A DNA stretch of 11,846 bases from Sulfuricurvum sp. (GTDB lineage Bacteria; Campylobacterota; Campylobacteria; Campylobacterales; Sulfurimonadaceae), in contig JAGXHZ010000058.1 of the NCBI GenBank assembly GCA_024635855.1, forward strand, positions 1-11,846, written 5' to 3'. Position 1 is the stretch's first letter; every line of letters starts with the position of its first letter. The position numbers and the translations under genes were made by a program. Below the pieces are notes generated by a model. That model was not told where the DNA came from. It saw only the letters and a program-made list of their open reading frames with translations, and ran no database searches. Below are positions 1-6,240 of this stretch, one piece after another.

Positions 1-130
1 CATCTGCTGCTGTATTGATACGAAGACCTGAAGAAAGTTTAGACAATGAACTGTCCAAGTTACGATTGTTGACACTTGCATTTGTATGTGCGTTTAACGC
101 CGCAACGTTTGTGTTAATTTTAAATCCCAT
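1..130 (-). CDS. flaA: Flagellin, N-terminal 43 codons (partial, 3' end outside window)
   Basis: Flagellin is the repeating subunit of the flagellar filament, exported through the flagellar type III apparatus. Reading the minus strand from the ATG at 130-128 gives [20 protein letters not shown], then [23 protein letters not shown] up to the window edge. This is the conserved D0/D1 N-terminal helix of bacterial flagellins and very close to Campylobacter/Helicobacter FlaA/FlaB starts. The frame is open through position 1, so the gene is cut by the window, not broken. A Shine-Dalgarno AAAAGGA lies at 143-137, six bases from the ATG. The leader holds a sigma-28 promoter and hairpins (separate entries). 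The gene diverges from topA. Which paralogue (flaA or flaB) it is cannot be told from 43 residues; the symbol is used generically. Confidence 0.93.
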   Translation of the reverse strand, partial: MGFKINTNVAALNAHTNASVNNRNLDSSLSKLSSGLRINTAAD

Positions 131-149
131 GATAAATCCTTTTATGGTT

Positions 150-163
150 AGAGCATTCGCTCT
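150..163 (-). promoter_or_regulatory. Second hairpin in flagellin leader
   Basis: The minus strand reads AGAGC-GAAT-GCTCT, a perfect 5-bp stem with a 4-base loop, between the AGGA hairpin and the Shine-Dalgarno AAAAGGA at 143-137. It leaves the ribosome site open and may act as a spacer or stabiliser in the leader. The Shine-Dalgarno itself contains a second GGA that CsrA could occupy. The structure is visible; its function is inferred. Confidence 0.45.
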
Positions 164-170
164 GAAGTTT

Positions 171-184
171 CAGCATCCTTGCTG
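171..184 (-). promoter_or_regulatory. Hairpin with AGGA loop in flagellin leader, candidate CsrA site
   Basis: The minus strand reads CAGCA-AGGA-TGCTG: a perfect 5-bp stem with AGGA in the loop. The core CAAGGATG fits the high-affinity CsrA/RsmA consensus (CARGGAUG, GGA in a hairpin loop). The hairpin begins only a few bases after the predicted sigma-28 start site. In Campylobacter jejuni CsrA represses flaA mRNA and is titrated by FliW, so a CsrA site here makes biological sense. Assignment is by motif and context only; csrA and fliW are not in the window. Confidence 0.6.
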
Positions 185-193
185 TTACAAACC

Positions 194-220
194 ATATCGG
201 GCAATAATAAAAAAACTTTA
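194..220 (-). promoter_or_regulatory. Sigma-28 (FliA) promoter of the flagellin gene
   Basis: On the minus strand the -35 element TAAAGTTT (220-213) is followed by an 11-base spacer (212-202) and the -10 element CCCGATAT (201-194). The enterobacterial FliA consensus is TAAAGTTT-N11-GCCGATAA, so the -35 and spacing match exactly and the -10 differs at two positions, the final T being usual in Campylobacter (CGATAT). The predicted start site falls near 186-188, giving a leader of about 56 bases. The A7 run on the plus strand (209-215) covers part of the -35 and spacer, so slippage there would change promoter spacing. Confidence 0.9.
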
Positions 221-240
221 ACAGTTTTGCAATTTTTTTT

Positions 241-269
241 GTTACACTTTCGGTATTCATCCATATTAT
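241..269 (+). promoter_or_regulatory. Putative topA promoter
   Basis: A TATTAT hexamer at 264-269 (5 of 6 to the -10 consensus) sits 17 bases after GTTACA at 241-246 (4 of 6 to the -35), just behind a T8 run at 233-240. Transcription from here would start about 7 bases before the TTG and lose the AGGA ribosome site at 270-273. An alternative -10, TACACT at 243-248 with TTAACA at 218-223, would keep it. The divergent flagellin promoter lies at 194-220, so the two promoters are close or overlap. Confidence 0.3.
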
Positions 270-282
270 AGGATTCAGCACT

Positions 283-2514
283 TTGAAATTAATTATTGTA
301 GAGTCTCCGGCAAAAGCCAAGACTATAAAAAACTTCCTCTCCAATGACTATGAGGTTATCGCATCCAAAGGGCATATACGAGATCTTCCAAAAGCCCGCT
401 TCGGGATAAAGATCGATAACGAGACCATTATTCCTGATTATAAAATCAGTGAAGACAGTACCGCAATCGTCAAACAGATCCAAGAGTTGGCGAAAAAAGC
501 GGATACTGTGTACCTCGCGACCGACGAAGACCGCGAAGGAGAAGCAATCGGCTGGCACATCGCCCACGCTATTGGTAAAGATCCCGAATCACTGCCGCGC
601 ATTGTGTTTCATGAGATTACCAAAAATGCCATCATCCATGCATTGGAAACTCCAAGAGCCCTGGACATGGACAGAGTCAATGCCCAACAAGCACGCCGTT
701 TACTCGACCGTATTGTAGGGTATAAGCTCTCTCCGCTGCTTGCCTCTAAAATCCAAAAAGGGTTATCTGCAGGACGGGTTCAATCCTCAACGCTTAAAAT
801 TGTTGTTGACCGCGAGCGTGAAATCCGTGCTTTTATCCCTGAAGAATATTGGACAATTGATACTCTGTTCAAAACCGATATTGACGCGAGATTGGTACAA
901 TTTGAAAACGAAAAAATCGACAAACTCACCATTAAAACGGGGGATGAAGCATCACGGGTTGTTGGTATCTTAAAAAATGAAGCATTCAAAGTCGGCGAAA
1001 TCGAGACAAAAGAGCGTAAATCCTCTACCCCTCCTCCGTTTATGACGTCTACGATTCAACAAACGGCTTCTTCACAGCTTGGTTTTTCTCCGAAAAAAAC
1101 CATGATGGTCGCTCAATCTCTCTATGAAGGGGTAAAAACACCCGAAGGGACATCTGGGGTTATCACCTATATGCGTACTGACTCACTCAACCTTGCAGCC
1201 GAAGCGGTTGAAGCGGCGCGCGAGCTGATCGAGAGCCGTTACGGTAAAGCGTATTTGCCTGAAAATCCAAAAGTCTATACAAAAAAATCCAAAGGGGCTC
1301 AAGAAGCACACGAAGCAATCCGCCCAACAATGCTTGCCTTCACTCCCGAAATTGCTGCAACGTACCTCAAGCCTGATGAGATCAAACTGTATAAACTCAT
1401 CTACAACCGCTTTATCGCGTGTCAAATGAATGATGCCCGTTTTGAGCAACAAAGTATCACCTTTGAGAGTCCAAAAGCCCAGTTTCGTGCCACAGGGCGC
1501 AAGCTTTTATTTGATGGATTTTACCGTGTAACCGGAAGCGATGATAAAGACAAGCTTCTCCCTACCCTTACCACCGGTGACGCTATTGATATTCAAACCA
1601 TCTCGACGGAACAACACTTTACTGAGCCGCCTTCTCGTTACTCCGAAGCCAGCCTCATCAAAAAGCTGGAATCCGAGGGAATCGGGCGACCATCAACGTA
1701 TGCCCCTACCGTTTCAACGCTCCAAGCGCGTAACTACATCGAAATCGAAAAGCGTGCCATTACCCCCACTGAAATCGCCTTTACGGTGACCGAACTGTTG
1801 GAAAAACATTTCGAAGAGATTGTAGATTCTTCTTTTACCGCGAGTATGGAAGAGACGTTGGATGAAATCGGCGAAGAGGGAAAATCATGGCATAAAATCA
1901 TTCTTGATTTTTATCATCCCTTTATGGCAAAAATAGAAGCAGGAAAAGCAGACATTGTAAGCCTTAAAATCGCTACTCCACTAGGACGAAACTGTCCGCA
2001 GTGCGGAAGCGAGCTTCTCCTTCGTTCAGGACGTTTTGGTGAGTTTATCGCGTGCAGCGGTTTCCCAAAATGCAAATACACCGAACAAACCGAAGAGAGC
2101 CAAAAAGCCAATCCAACCACTCCCGATGAGCTCAGCGAAGAGAAGTGCGAAAAATGCGGAAGCGCTATGGTCATTAAAAGCGGTCGAAACGGTCAATTTT
2201 TGGCATGTAGCGCCTATCCTGAGTGTAAAAACACCAAAACACTCAATCAAGAAACCAAATTTTCCGAAGTCCCTTGCCCTGATTGTGGCAGAAAACTGAT
2301 GTGGAGACAATCCCGTCGCGGAGCATTTTGGGGGTGTGAAGCGTATCCAAAATGTAAATTTATTTCCAAATTTGAACCAAGCCTTCACAAATGTGAAGTT
2401 GAAGGATGCGGCGGCGCACTGGCTCCAAGAACATACCGCAATAAAGAAGTTTTTGAGTGTACCAAATGTAAAAACAGAACACCCAATGAAACAGCAGTAG
2501 AGAGTGGTGAATGA
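283..2514 (+). CDS. topA: DNA topoisomerase I (type IA)
   Basis: Relaxes negative supercoils by cutting and rejoining one strand. The 743-aa product starts with a Toprim domain: the metal/catalytic Glu7 in IIVESPAKAKTI and the D81-x-D83-x-E85 triad in TDEDREGE. The catalytic tyrosine is Tyr296 in ITYMRTDS. Four C4 zinc-ribbon DNA-binding modules fill the C-terminus from Cys571 on (CPQCG, CEKCG, CPDCG and CEVEGCGG modules). Length is near Helicobacter TopA and shorter than the E. coli enzyme (865 aa). The start is a TTG (283-285) with AGGA at 270-273; no ATG fits, because the family N-terminus K-L-I-I-V-E-S-P begins exactly here. It is the first gene of an operon: its TGA overlaps the ATG of the next gene (ATGA). 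It diverges from flagellin. Confidence 0.98.
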   Translation: MKLIIVESPAKAKTIKNFLSNDYEVIASKGHIRDLPKARFGIKIDNETIIPDYKISEDSTAIVKQIQELAKKADTVYLATDEDREGEAIGWHIAHAIGKDPESLPRIVFHEITKNAIIHALETPRALDMDRVNAQQARRLLDRIVGYKLSPLLASKIQKGLSAGRVQSSTLKIVVDREREIRAFIPEEYWTIDTLFKTDIDARLVQFENEKIDKLTIKTGDEASRVVGILKNEAFKVGEIETKERKSSTPPPFMTSTIQQTASSQLGFSPKKTMMVAQSLYEGVKTPEGTSGVITYMRTDSLNLAAEAVEAARELIESRYGKAYLPENPKVYTKKSKGAQEAHEAIRPTMLAFTPEIAATYLKPDEIKLYKLIYNRFIACQMNDARFEQQSITFESPKAQFRATGRKLLFDGFYRVTGSDDKDKLLPTLTTGDAIDIQTISTEQHFTEPPSRYSEASLIKKLESEGIGRPSTYAPTVSTLQARNYIEIEKRAITPTEIAFTVTELLEKHFEEIVDSSFTASMEETLDEIGEEGKSWHKIILDFYHPFMAKIEAGKADIVSLKIATPLGRNCPQCGSELLLRSGRFGEFIACSGFPKCKYTEQTEESQKANPTTPDELSEEKCEKCGSAMVIKSGRNGQFLACSAYPECKNTKTLNQETKFSEVPCPDCGRKLMWRQSRRGAFWGCEAYPKCKFISKFEPSLHKCEVEGCGGALAPRTYRNKEVFECTKCKNRTPNETAVESGE

Positions 2515-3032
2515 AAATCGGATTGCTTTCTGACACCCATTCTAAAGTCGGACGATCTCAAAAAGCCATTAATCACCTCAAAGCCCATGGAGCAGAATTT
2601 CTTATTCATGGCGGAGACATCGTCAAACCTGAAATATTAGAACAGCTCAAATCCAGCGGTCTGCGCTACATGGCGGTGTATGGCAACAATGATGCCCACT
2701 TGCACGAATACCATGATAAATACAACCTTGTCCAAGAACCTCACTATTTTACCCTGGCAGGTGCAAAATGCAAACTCATGCACTTACCGTTTTATATGAA
2801 TGCCGATGTAGAAGTGGTCATTTTTGGTCATACTCATGTTTTTGAGTGCGATTTTAAAAACAAAACACTTTTTTTAAATCCGGGGGAAGCGTGCGCTCGT
2901 GATGAACCGTCTTCATCGTGCGCGATGCTCGATATCACCGATACTGCTTTTACCGTTACTCACTATTCGCGAGCTATCGGCAGTGAAGTATTTGAAGAAG
3001 CACACTATACTTTTGAAAGAACCAAAAAATAA
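2511..3032 (+). CDS. YfcE/MJ0936-type metallophosphoesterase
   Basis: A cytosolic two-metal phosphoesterase of 173 aa; family members act on phosphodiester model substrates, and the physiological substrate is unknown. The ligand set is complete: D8 and H10 (SDTH), D36 (HGGD), N59 (GNND), H91, and H107/H109 (GHTH). Between H91 and GHTH there are only 15 residues, and the usual HG is HL; I recall about 22 residues in MJ0936 and YfcE, so the loop looks shortened. The ATG overlaps the topA stop by 4 bases, indicating translational coupling, and bioB follows after 2 bases. Nothing in the context shows a direct link with topoisomerase or biotin synthesis. Family assignment is firm, function open. 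Confidence 0.9.
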   Translation: MKIGLLSDTHSKVGRSQKAINHLKAHGAEFLIHGGDIVKPEILEQLKSSGLRYMAVYGNNDAHLHEYHDKYNLVQEPHYFTLAGAKCKLMHLPFYMNADVEVVIFGHTHVFECDFKNKTLFLNPGEACARDEPSSSCAMLDITDTAFTVTHYSRAIGSEVFEEAHYTFERTKK

Positions 3033-3034
3033 TA

Positions 3035-3883
3035 ATGAAAAAAATATTCCTTTGTTCGATTTGTAACATCAACAGCGGTACGTGCAATGAAGATTGCAAA
3101 TTTTGCAGCCAGAGCGTCAAGTACAAAGCGGACATTGAACGCTACAAGCAAAAACCGATAGAGCAAATACTAGATGAAGCACGTCGTCTTGAATCCCTTG
3201 GTGCACTGGGCTTTTGTCTTGTCACCGCACAAAAAGGGCTGGACGATAAAACTCTTGACTTTGTCTGTACCATTGCCACAACATTGCGCCGTGAAGTCCC
3301 ACGCCTTCGTCTCATTGCCTGCAATGGAACCGCGAGCATCGAGCAACTGCAAGAACTGCAAAAATCAGGGATTCACGCCTACAATCACAACCTCGAAACC
3401 AGTCGCGAGTTTTATCCGTCAATCTGCACCTCTCATCCATGGGACGAGCGCTATGAGACGTGTGAAAATGTCAATTCGGTGGGATTAAAACTTATCAGCG
3501 GAGGAATTTTTGGAATGGGTGAGACGCAAGACGACCGTCTAAGTATGCTCCATTCTCTCAAAGCACTTAATCCTGTCTCTGTTCCCTTGAATTTTTACCA
3601 TCACAATCCCGCATTACCGCTCAATCCAAGCCCTCTGACCATTGATGAATCTCTTGATCTTATTCGACTCTCTCGCACAATTTTAGATAAAGCGGACAGG
3701 ATTATGATTGCGGGAGGTCGTGAAATCACATTCCGTGAACGTCAAAATGAGATTTTCCAAGCAGGTGCGAACAGCATCGTTTTGGGCAACTATCTCACCA
3801 CTGCAGGGCGTGAAGCCCATACTGATTTAGAGATGCTGCAAAAAATGGGTTTTGAAATTGCCCTCACTCCTGATGAGAGATAA
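3035..3883 (+). CDS. bioB: Biotin synthase (radical SAM), lacking one usual cluster cysteine
   Basis: Inserts sulfur into dethiobiotin in the last step of biotin synthesis. The 282-aa product is of the short Campylobacterota type (E. coli 346 aa). The radical-SAM motif C17-x3-C21-x2-C24 (CNEDCKFC) binds the 4Fe-4S cluster. Of the four ligands of the second, sulfur-donating 2Fe-2S cluster in E. coli (C97, C128, C188, R260), equivalents of three are visible: C61 in GFCLVTA, C96 in LIACNGTA and R229 in AGGREITF. The fourth site, normally K-x-C-S-G-G, reads KLISGG with Ile154. A cysteine 11 residues upstream (C143, YETCENV) might compensate. YNHNLETS and GMGET are conserved. It is the last gene of the topA operon, starting 2 bases after the preceding stop with only a weak ribosome site, so coupling is likely. 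Its 3' end overlaps the convergent fqrB gene by 20 bases. Confidence 0.95.
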   Translation: MKKIFLCSICNINSGTCNEDCKFCSQSVKYKADIERYKQKPIEQILDEARRLESLGALGFCLVTAQKGLDDKTLDFVCTIATTLRREVPRLRLIACNGTASIEQLQELQKSGIHAYNHNLETSREFYPSICTSHPWDERYETCENVNSVGLKLISGGIFGMGETQDDRLSMLHSLKALNPVSVPLNFYHHNPALPLNPSPLTIDESLDLIRLSRTILDKADRIMIAGGREITFRERQNEIFQAGANSIVLGNYLTTAGREAHTDLEMLQKMGFEIALTPDER

Positions 3884-4817
3884 TATAATTCGCAATCGCA
3901 AATCCATGATTTAATCCCAGTGCAATCGAACCGCCTGATTCTTGGGTGATGTCTCCTGCAACAAAAAGTCCTTCAATATTCGTTTCATAGTTTTCATTAT
4001 GGACCGGCTTTCCATCTTCCTCTTGGATACCGCTGCTTTGCAAAAATCCGCTTGGTGTTGTCCCGCCAATCGCATAAATAAGACGATTAAAAAGCTCTGA
4101 GGAACCATCTTTAAACATGACTTTAACCAGTCCCTCTTCGCTCTCTAAACCCTCAATCTCAGTATTTAACAGTGCTCGTACACATCCGCTCTCAACCGCT
4201 TTGGCAATATCATTTTGATTGGTAGGATTGGCTCTGCGAAAGGTGCCGCGACGATAACAAATACTCACTTCATTTTTATCGCACAACTCTACTGCGTACT
4301 CAATCGCCGAGTCACCTCCACCGATGACCATAATTTTTTCCCCCCTTCCACACGCATCAAGGGTAAAATGAACCTGATTTTTTATACTAGGCGGAATCTT
4401 ATAATCCGGCTTATTGGGTTTTCCCATCCGTCCGATAGTTACCACTACATATTGCGCGTGGATACTCCCTCCCGCAATAAATATCTCAAAACCGTTCTCT
4501 TGCTTAACAATCTTTTGAACTTCACAGTGGGTACGAAGCTCCATTGCTTCGTTGTCTAAGAGCTGGTCAAAAAAATCAAGCGTACTCTCTTTGGTACCAT
4601 CCACAAAATAGATGGAACCGTCAAGCTCTACTTTTTGCCCTTTCCAATCCACATCTACCCGCTTATTGTCTTTATAAAATTTCCGAATGGTTGCATTGTG
4701 GTTTTCGTCTTTTTCAAGCAATACTATTCCGCGCATTCCCAAAGCATAACTCTCAATGGCGCTTGCAATTCCCGCTGGACCTGCACCAATAATAGCTAAT
4801 TCGTATGCATTCTCCAT
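3864..4817 (-). CDS. fqrB: FqrB-like flavodoxin/quinone NADPH oxidoreductase (TrxR-like fold)
   Basis: A soluble FAD/NADPH oxidoreductase of 317 aa. The FAD-binding GAGPAG is at residues 11-16, the NADPH-binding GGGDSA at 166-171 and the second FAD motif in GLFVAGDIT near the C-terminus. The thioredoxin-reductase CxxC is absent: where TrxB has CATCDG before the NADPH motif, this protein has ACGRGE. Stretches such as FYKDNKRVD, GRMGKPNKP and YAIGGTTP agree, from memory, with Helicobacter HP1164 and Campylobacter Cj0559 (FqrB), which transfer electrons between flavodoxin and NADPH and so link pyruvate oxidation to NADPH supply. YpdA or ferredoxin-NADP reductase type 2 are alternatives. A GAGGAG ribosome site (4828-4823) lies 5 bases before the ATG. 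Transcription is divergent from the ompA pair and convergent with bioB. Confidence 0.8.
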   Translation of the reverse strand: MENAYELAIIGAGPAGIASAIESYALGMRGIVLLEKDENHNATIRKFYKDNKRVDVDWKGQKVELDGSIYFVDGTKESTLDFFDQLLDNEAMELRTHCEVQKIVKQENGFEIFIAGGSIHAQYVVVTIGRMGKPNKPDYKIPPSIKNQVHFTLDACGRGEKIMVIGGGDSAIEYAVELCDKNEVSICYRRGTFRRANPTNQNDIAKAVESGCVRALLNTEIEGLESEEGLVKVMFKDGSSELFNRLIYAIGGTTPSGFLQSSGIQEEDGKPVHNENYETNIEGLFVAGDITQESGGSIALGLNHGFAIANYIISHQE

Positions 4818-4836
4818 TCGCGCTCCTCTATTTTTC

Positions 4837-4852
4837 TTTATACTTTATCATA
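4837..4852 (-). promoter_or_regulatory. Putative fqrB promoter (-10 candidates)
   Basis: On the minus strand TATGAT (4852-4847) and TATAAA (4842-4837) each match the -10 consensus at 5 of 6 positions, 19-35 bases before the fqrB ATG and upstream of its GAGGAG site. No good -35 is seen, which is normal for Campylobacterota vegetative promoters. Start site not determined. Confidence 0.35.
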
Positions 4853-4855
4853 AAG
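4843..4855. promoter_or_regulatory. 13-bp palindrome over the fqrB promoter
   Basis: CTTTAT-C-ATAAAG is a perfect inverted repeat with 6-bp arms and one central base. It covers the TATGAT hexamer of the putative fqrB promoter in the 138-bp divergent spacer. Position suits an operator for a repressor. A chance AT-rich palindrome cannot be excluded and no regulator is implied by the sequence. Confidence 0.3.
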
Positions 4856-4904
4856 CGCTCTAAAATTTGATTTAATTTAGATATTTATTCACTATTTAAT
4901 CACA

Positions 4905-4931
4905 TTTACAAGATACTATTACCAATATAAA
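4905..4931 (+). promoter_or_regulatory. Putative promoter of the first ompA-like gene
   Basis: TTTACA (4905-4910, 5 of 6 to -35) and TATAAA (4926-4931, 5 of 6 to -10) are separated by 15 bases, slightly short. TACTAT at 4914-4919 is an alternative -10. The ribosome site AAGGAG at 4942-4947 is 8 bases before the ATG at 4956, so the start is secure even though the promoter is not. Confidence 0.35.
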
Positions 4932-4955
4932 CCATTGTCGTAAGGAGACACCACT

Positions 4956-6110
4956 ATGAATAAAATTACTCTTTCAATATTACTTGCAGCTACCTTGGTT
5001 AGTGCCAGCGATTTTAACTACGAAGTAACTCCGGTTGCCGGGTATGTTTGGAATAAAGAATATGGTGACAAAACAGGAGCAATAGGCGGTATTGAGAATC
5101 ATACAGTTTATGGTCTTGAAGCGCAGTTTAATGCTCTCGAAGTTGCTGGCATTAAACCTGAAATTAGTGTACTGTATGGTGAAGATAAAATTACTGGAAA
5201 GCCAGAATCTCAAATCTTCACAGGAATGATAAATGGTGTTTATGACATTAATACCAATACAGCAGTTACCCCTTTCGTGAAGGCTGGTATCGGCTATGAG
5301 GCTGAAAAAGGTGCGCTAGCTAAAGGATATAACGGGATTTTAGTGGATGCAGGAGTGGGTCTTAAAGCAGATTTGACGAAACAAATCGCTCTCAAACTTG
5401 AAAGCATCTATTTCTTAAAAAGAAACAATGGGAATAATGCTCCAGAAGAAGGTGCTATTCACAATGTTGCTGCATTAGCAGGTTTGACGTTTAACTTTGA
5501 TGAAAAAGCAGCGCCGGTTGTTGCAGCAGTTGAAGTTCCGATAATCGCTGCGGTAGTAGCAGAAAAACCAAAACCTGCTCCAGTTGTTGCGGCTCCAGTT
5601 GTTGTTGTTCCAAAACCAGCTCCTGTTGTTGCAGCTCCAGTTGTTGCTGTTCCTGTCATCGTAGCTCCTGTTGTTGTAACTCCTATTGACAATGATAAAG
5701 ATGGTGTTCTTGATAATGCAGACAAATGTCTTAACACACCTGCTGGATTCAAAGTGGATGCTGATGGATGCCCACTTAAAGCAACACTGCATTTGAACTT
5801 TGTAACAAACTCAAATAAAATTGATGCAAAAGGTATTGCTGAAGTAAATGCATTTGCAGATTTCTTAAAAGCAAGTCCTGCCTATAAAGCTTCTATCGTA
5901 GGGCATACCGATAGTGTTGGTTCAGCCAAATCAAACCAAAAATTATCTGAGAAACGTGCTTCTGCTGTAAAAGCAATGCTGGTTAAAGACGGTGTTGATG
6001 CAAATCGTTTGACTTCAAGCGGAAAAGGTGCTTCTCAACCGGTTGCTAGCAACAAAACAAAAGAAGGCCGTGCTGAAAATCGTCGTATCGAAGCCGAACT
6101 TTCTAACTAA
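4956..6110 (+). CDS. OmpA-family outer-membrane protein with Pro/Val/Ala linker
   Basis: An outer-membrane barrel anchored to peptidoglycan, 384 aa. A signal peptide of about 17 residues ends LVSA-SDF; residues about 19-180 form the barrel (alternating hydrophobic strands, GVGLKADL, KLESIYF). A linker rich in Pro, Val and Ala (about 185-240) holds a 14-residue tandem repeat. Then come a thrombospondin type-3-like calcium motif (DNDKDGVLD from D245) with paired cysteines, and an OmpA_C peptidoglycan-binding domain (about 275-384). In that domain D319 in GHTDSVG and R334 in LSEKRA have the 15-residue spacing of the diaminopimelate-binding Asp/Arg pair. It is the upstream member of a tandem pair with the gene at 6241 and is followed by its own hairpin terminator. 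Its specific role (porin, adhesin or structural) cannot be told. Confidence 0.92.
   Translation: MNKITLSILLAATLVSASDFNYEVTPVAGYVWNKEYGDKTGAIGGIENHTVYGLEAQFNALEVAGIKPEISVLYGEDKITGKPESQIFTGMINGVYDINTNTAVTPFVKAGIGYEAEKGALAKGYNGILVDAGVGLKADLTKQIALKLESIYFLKRNNGNNAPEEGAIHNVAALAGLTFNFDEKAAPVVAAVEVPIIAAVVAEKPKPAPVVAAPVVVVPKPAPVVAAPVVAVPVIVAPVVVTPIDNDKDGVLDNADKCLNTPAGFKVDADGCPLKATLHLNFVTNSNKIDAKGIAEVNAFADFLKASPAYKASIVGHTDSVGSAKSNQKLSEKRASAVKAMLVKDGVDANRLTSSGKGASQPVASNKTKEGRAENRRIEAELSN
5568..5651 (+). repeat. 42-bp tandem repeat, two copies, in the ompA linker
   Basis: 5568-5609 and 5610-5651 are in-frame copies differing at 4 of 42 positions. Each encodes PKPAPVVAAPVV followed by VV or AV, starting at residues 205 and 219. 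The region continues as degenerate Pro-Val-Val units to about 5685. The paralogue downstream lacks it, so this is a likely length-variable periplasmic spacer between barrel and cell-wall anchor. Confidence 0.85.
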
Positions 6111-6129
6111 GGCTTATTCTTCTTTCATT

Positions 6130-6148
6130 TTCCCGCTTCTTGCGGGAA
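6130..6148 (+). terminator. Hairpin after first ompA-like gene
   Basis: TTCCCGC (6130-6136), loop TTCTT, GCGGGAA (6142-6148): a perfect 7-bp GC-rich stem 20 bases after the stop. The following sequence is pyrimidine-rich but lacks a strict T run, so it may be a weak terminator or a 3'-end stabiliser separating the two ompA genes. Confidence 0.6.
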
Positions 6149-6207
6149 TCTACTTCTCTCCCGAAAATTTACCGATTCATACTCATAAAAAGCTTATTTT
6201 TGTTCTG

Positions 6208-6213
6208 TAGAAT
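6208..6213 (+). promoter_or_regulatory. Putative -10 of the second ompA-like gene
   Basis: TAGAAT (5 of 6 to TATAAT) lies 27 bases before the ATG at 6241, after a T-rich stretch (6197-6205), the usual Campylobacterota promoter form. A ribosome site AAGGGG at 6229-6234 follows. It suggests the second gene has its own promoter behind the hairpin at 6130-6148. Confidence 0.4.
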
Positions 6214-6240
6214 TTATTTCATTCCAACAAGGGGTATAGT

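Noticed and set aside
15..221. 68-codon plus-strand ORF at the window start
   Set aside because: It is antisense to the flagellin N-terminus and its promoter region; the minus-strand frame gives an unmistakable flagellin.
4215..4792. Plus-strand ORFs of 114 and 82 codons opposite fqrB
   Set aside because: Antisense shadows of a gene with clear FAD and NADPH motifs; no recognisable product or start signals.
5459..5792. Minus-strand ORFs rich in Thr/Gly or Asn/Ser opposite the ompA linker
   Set aside because: Low-complexity shadows of the GTT/GCT/CCA repeat codons; no ribosome site and no domain.
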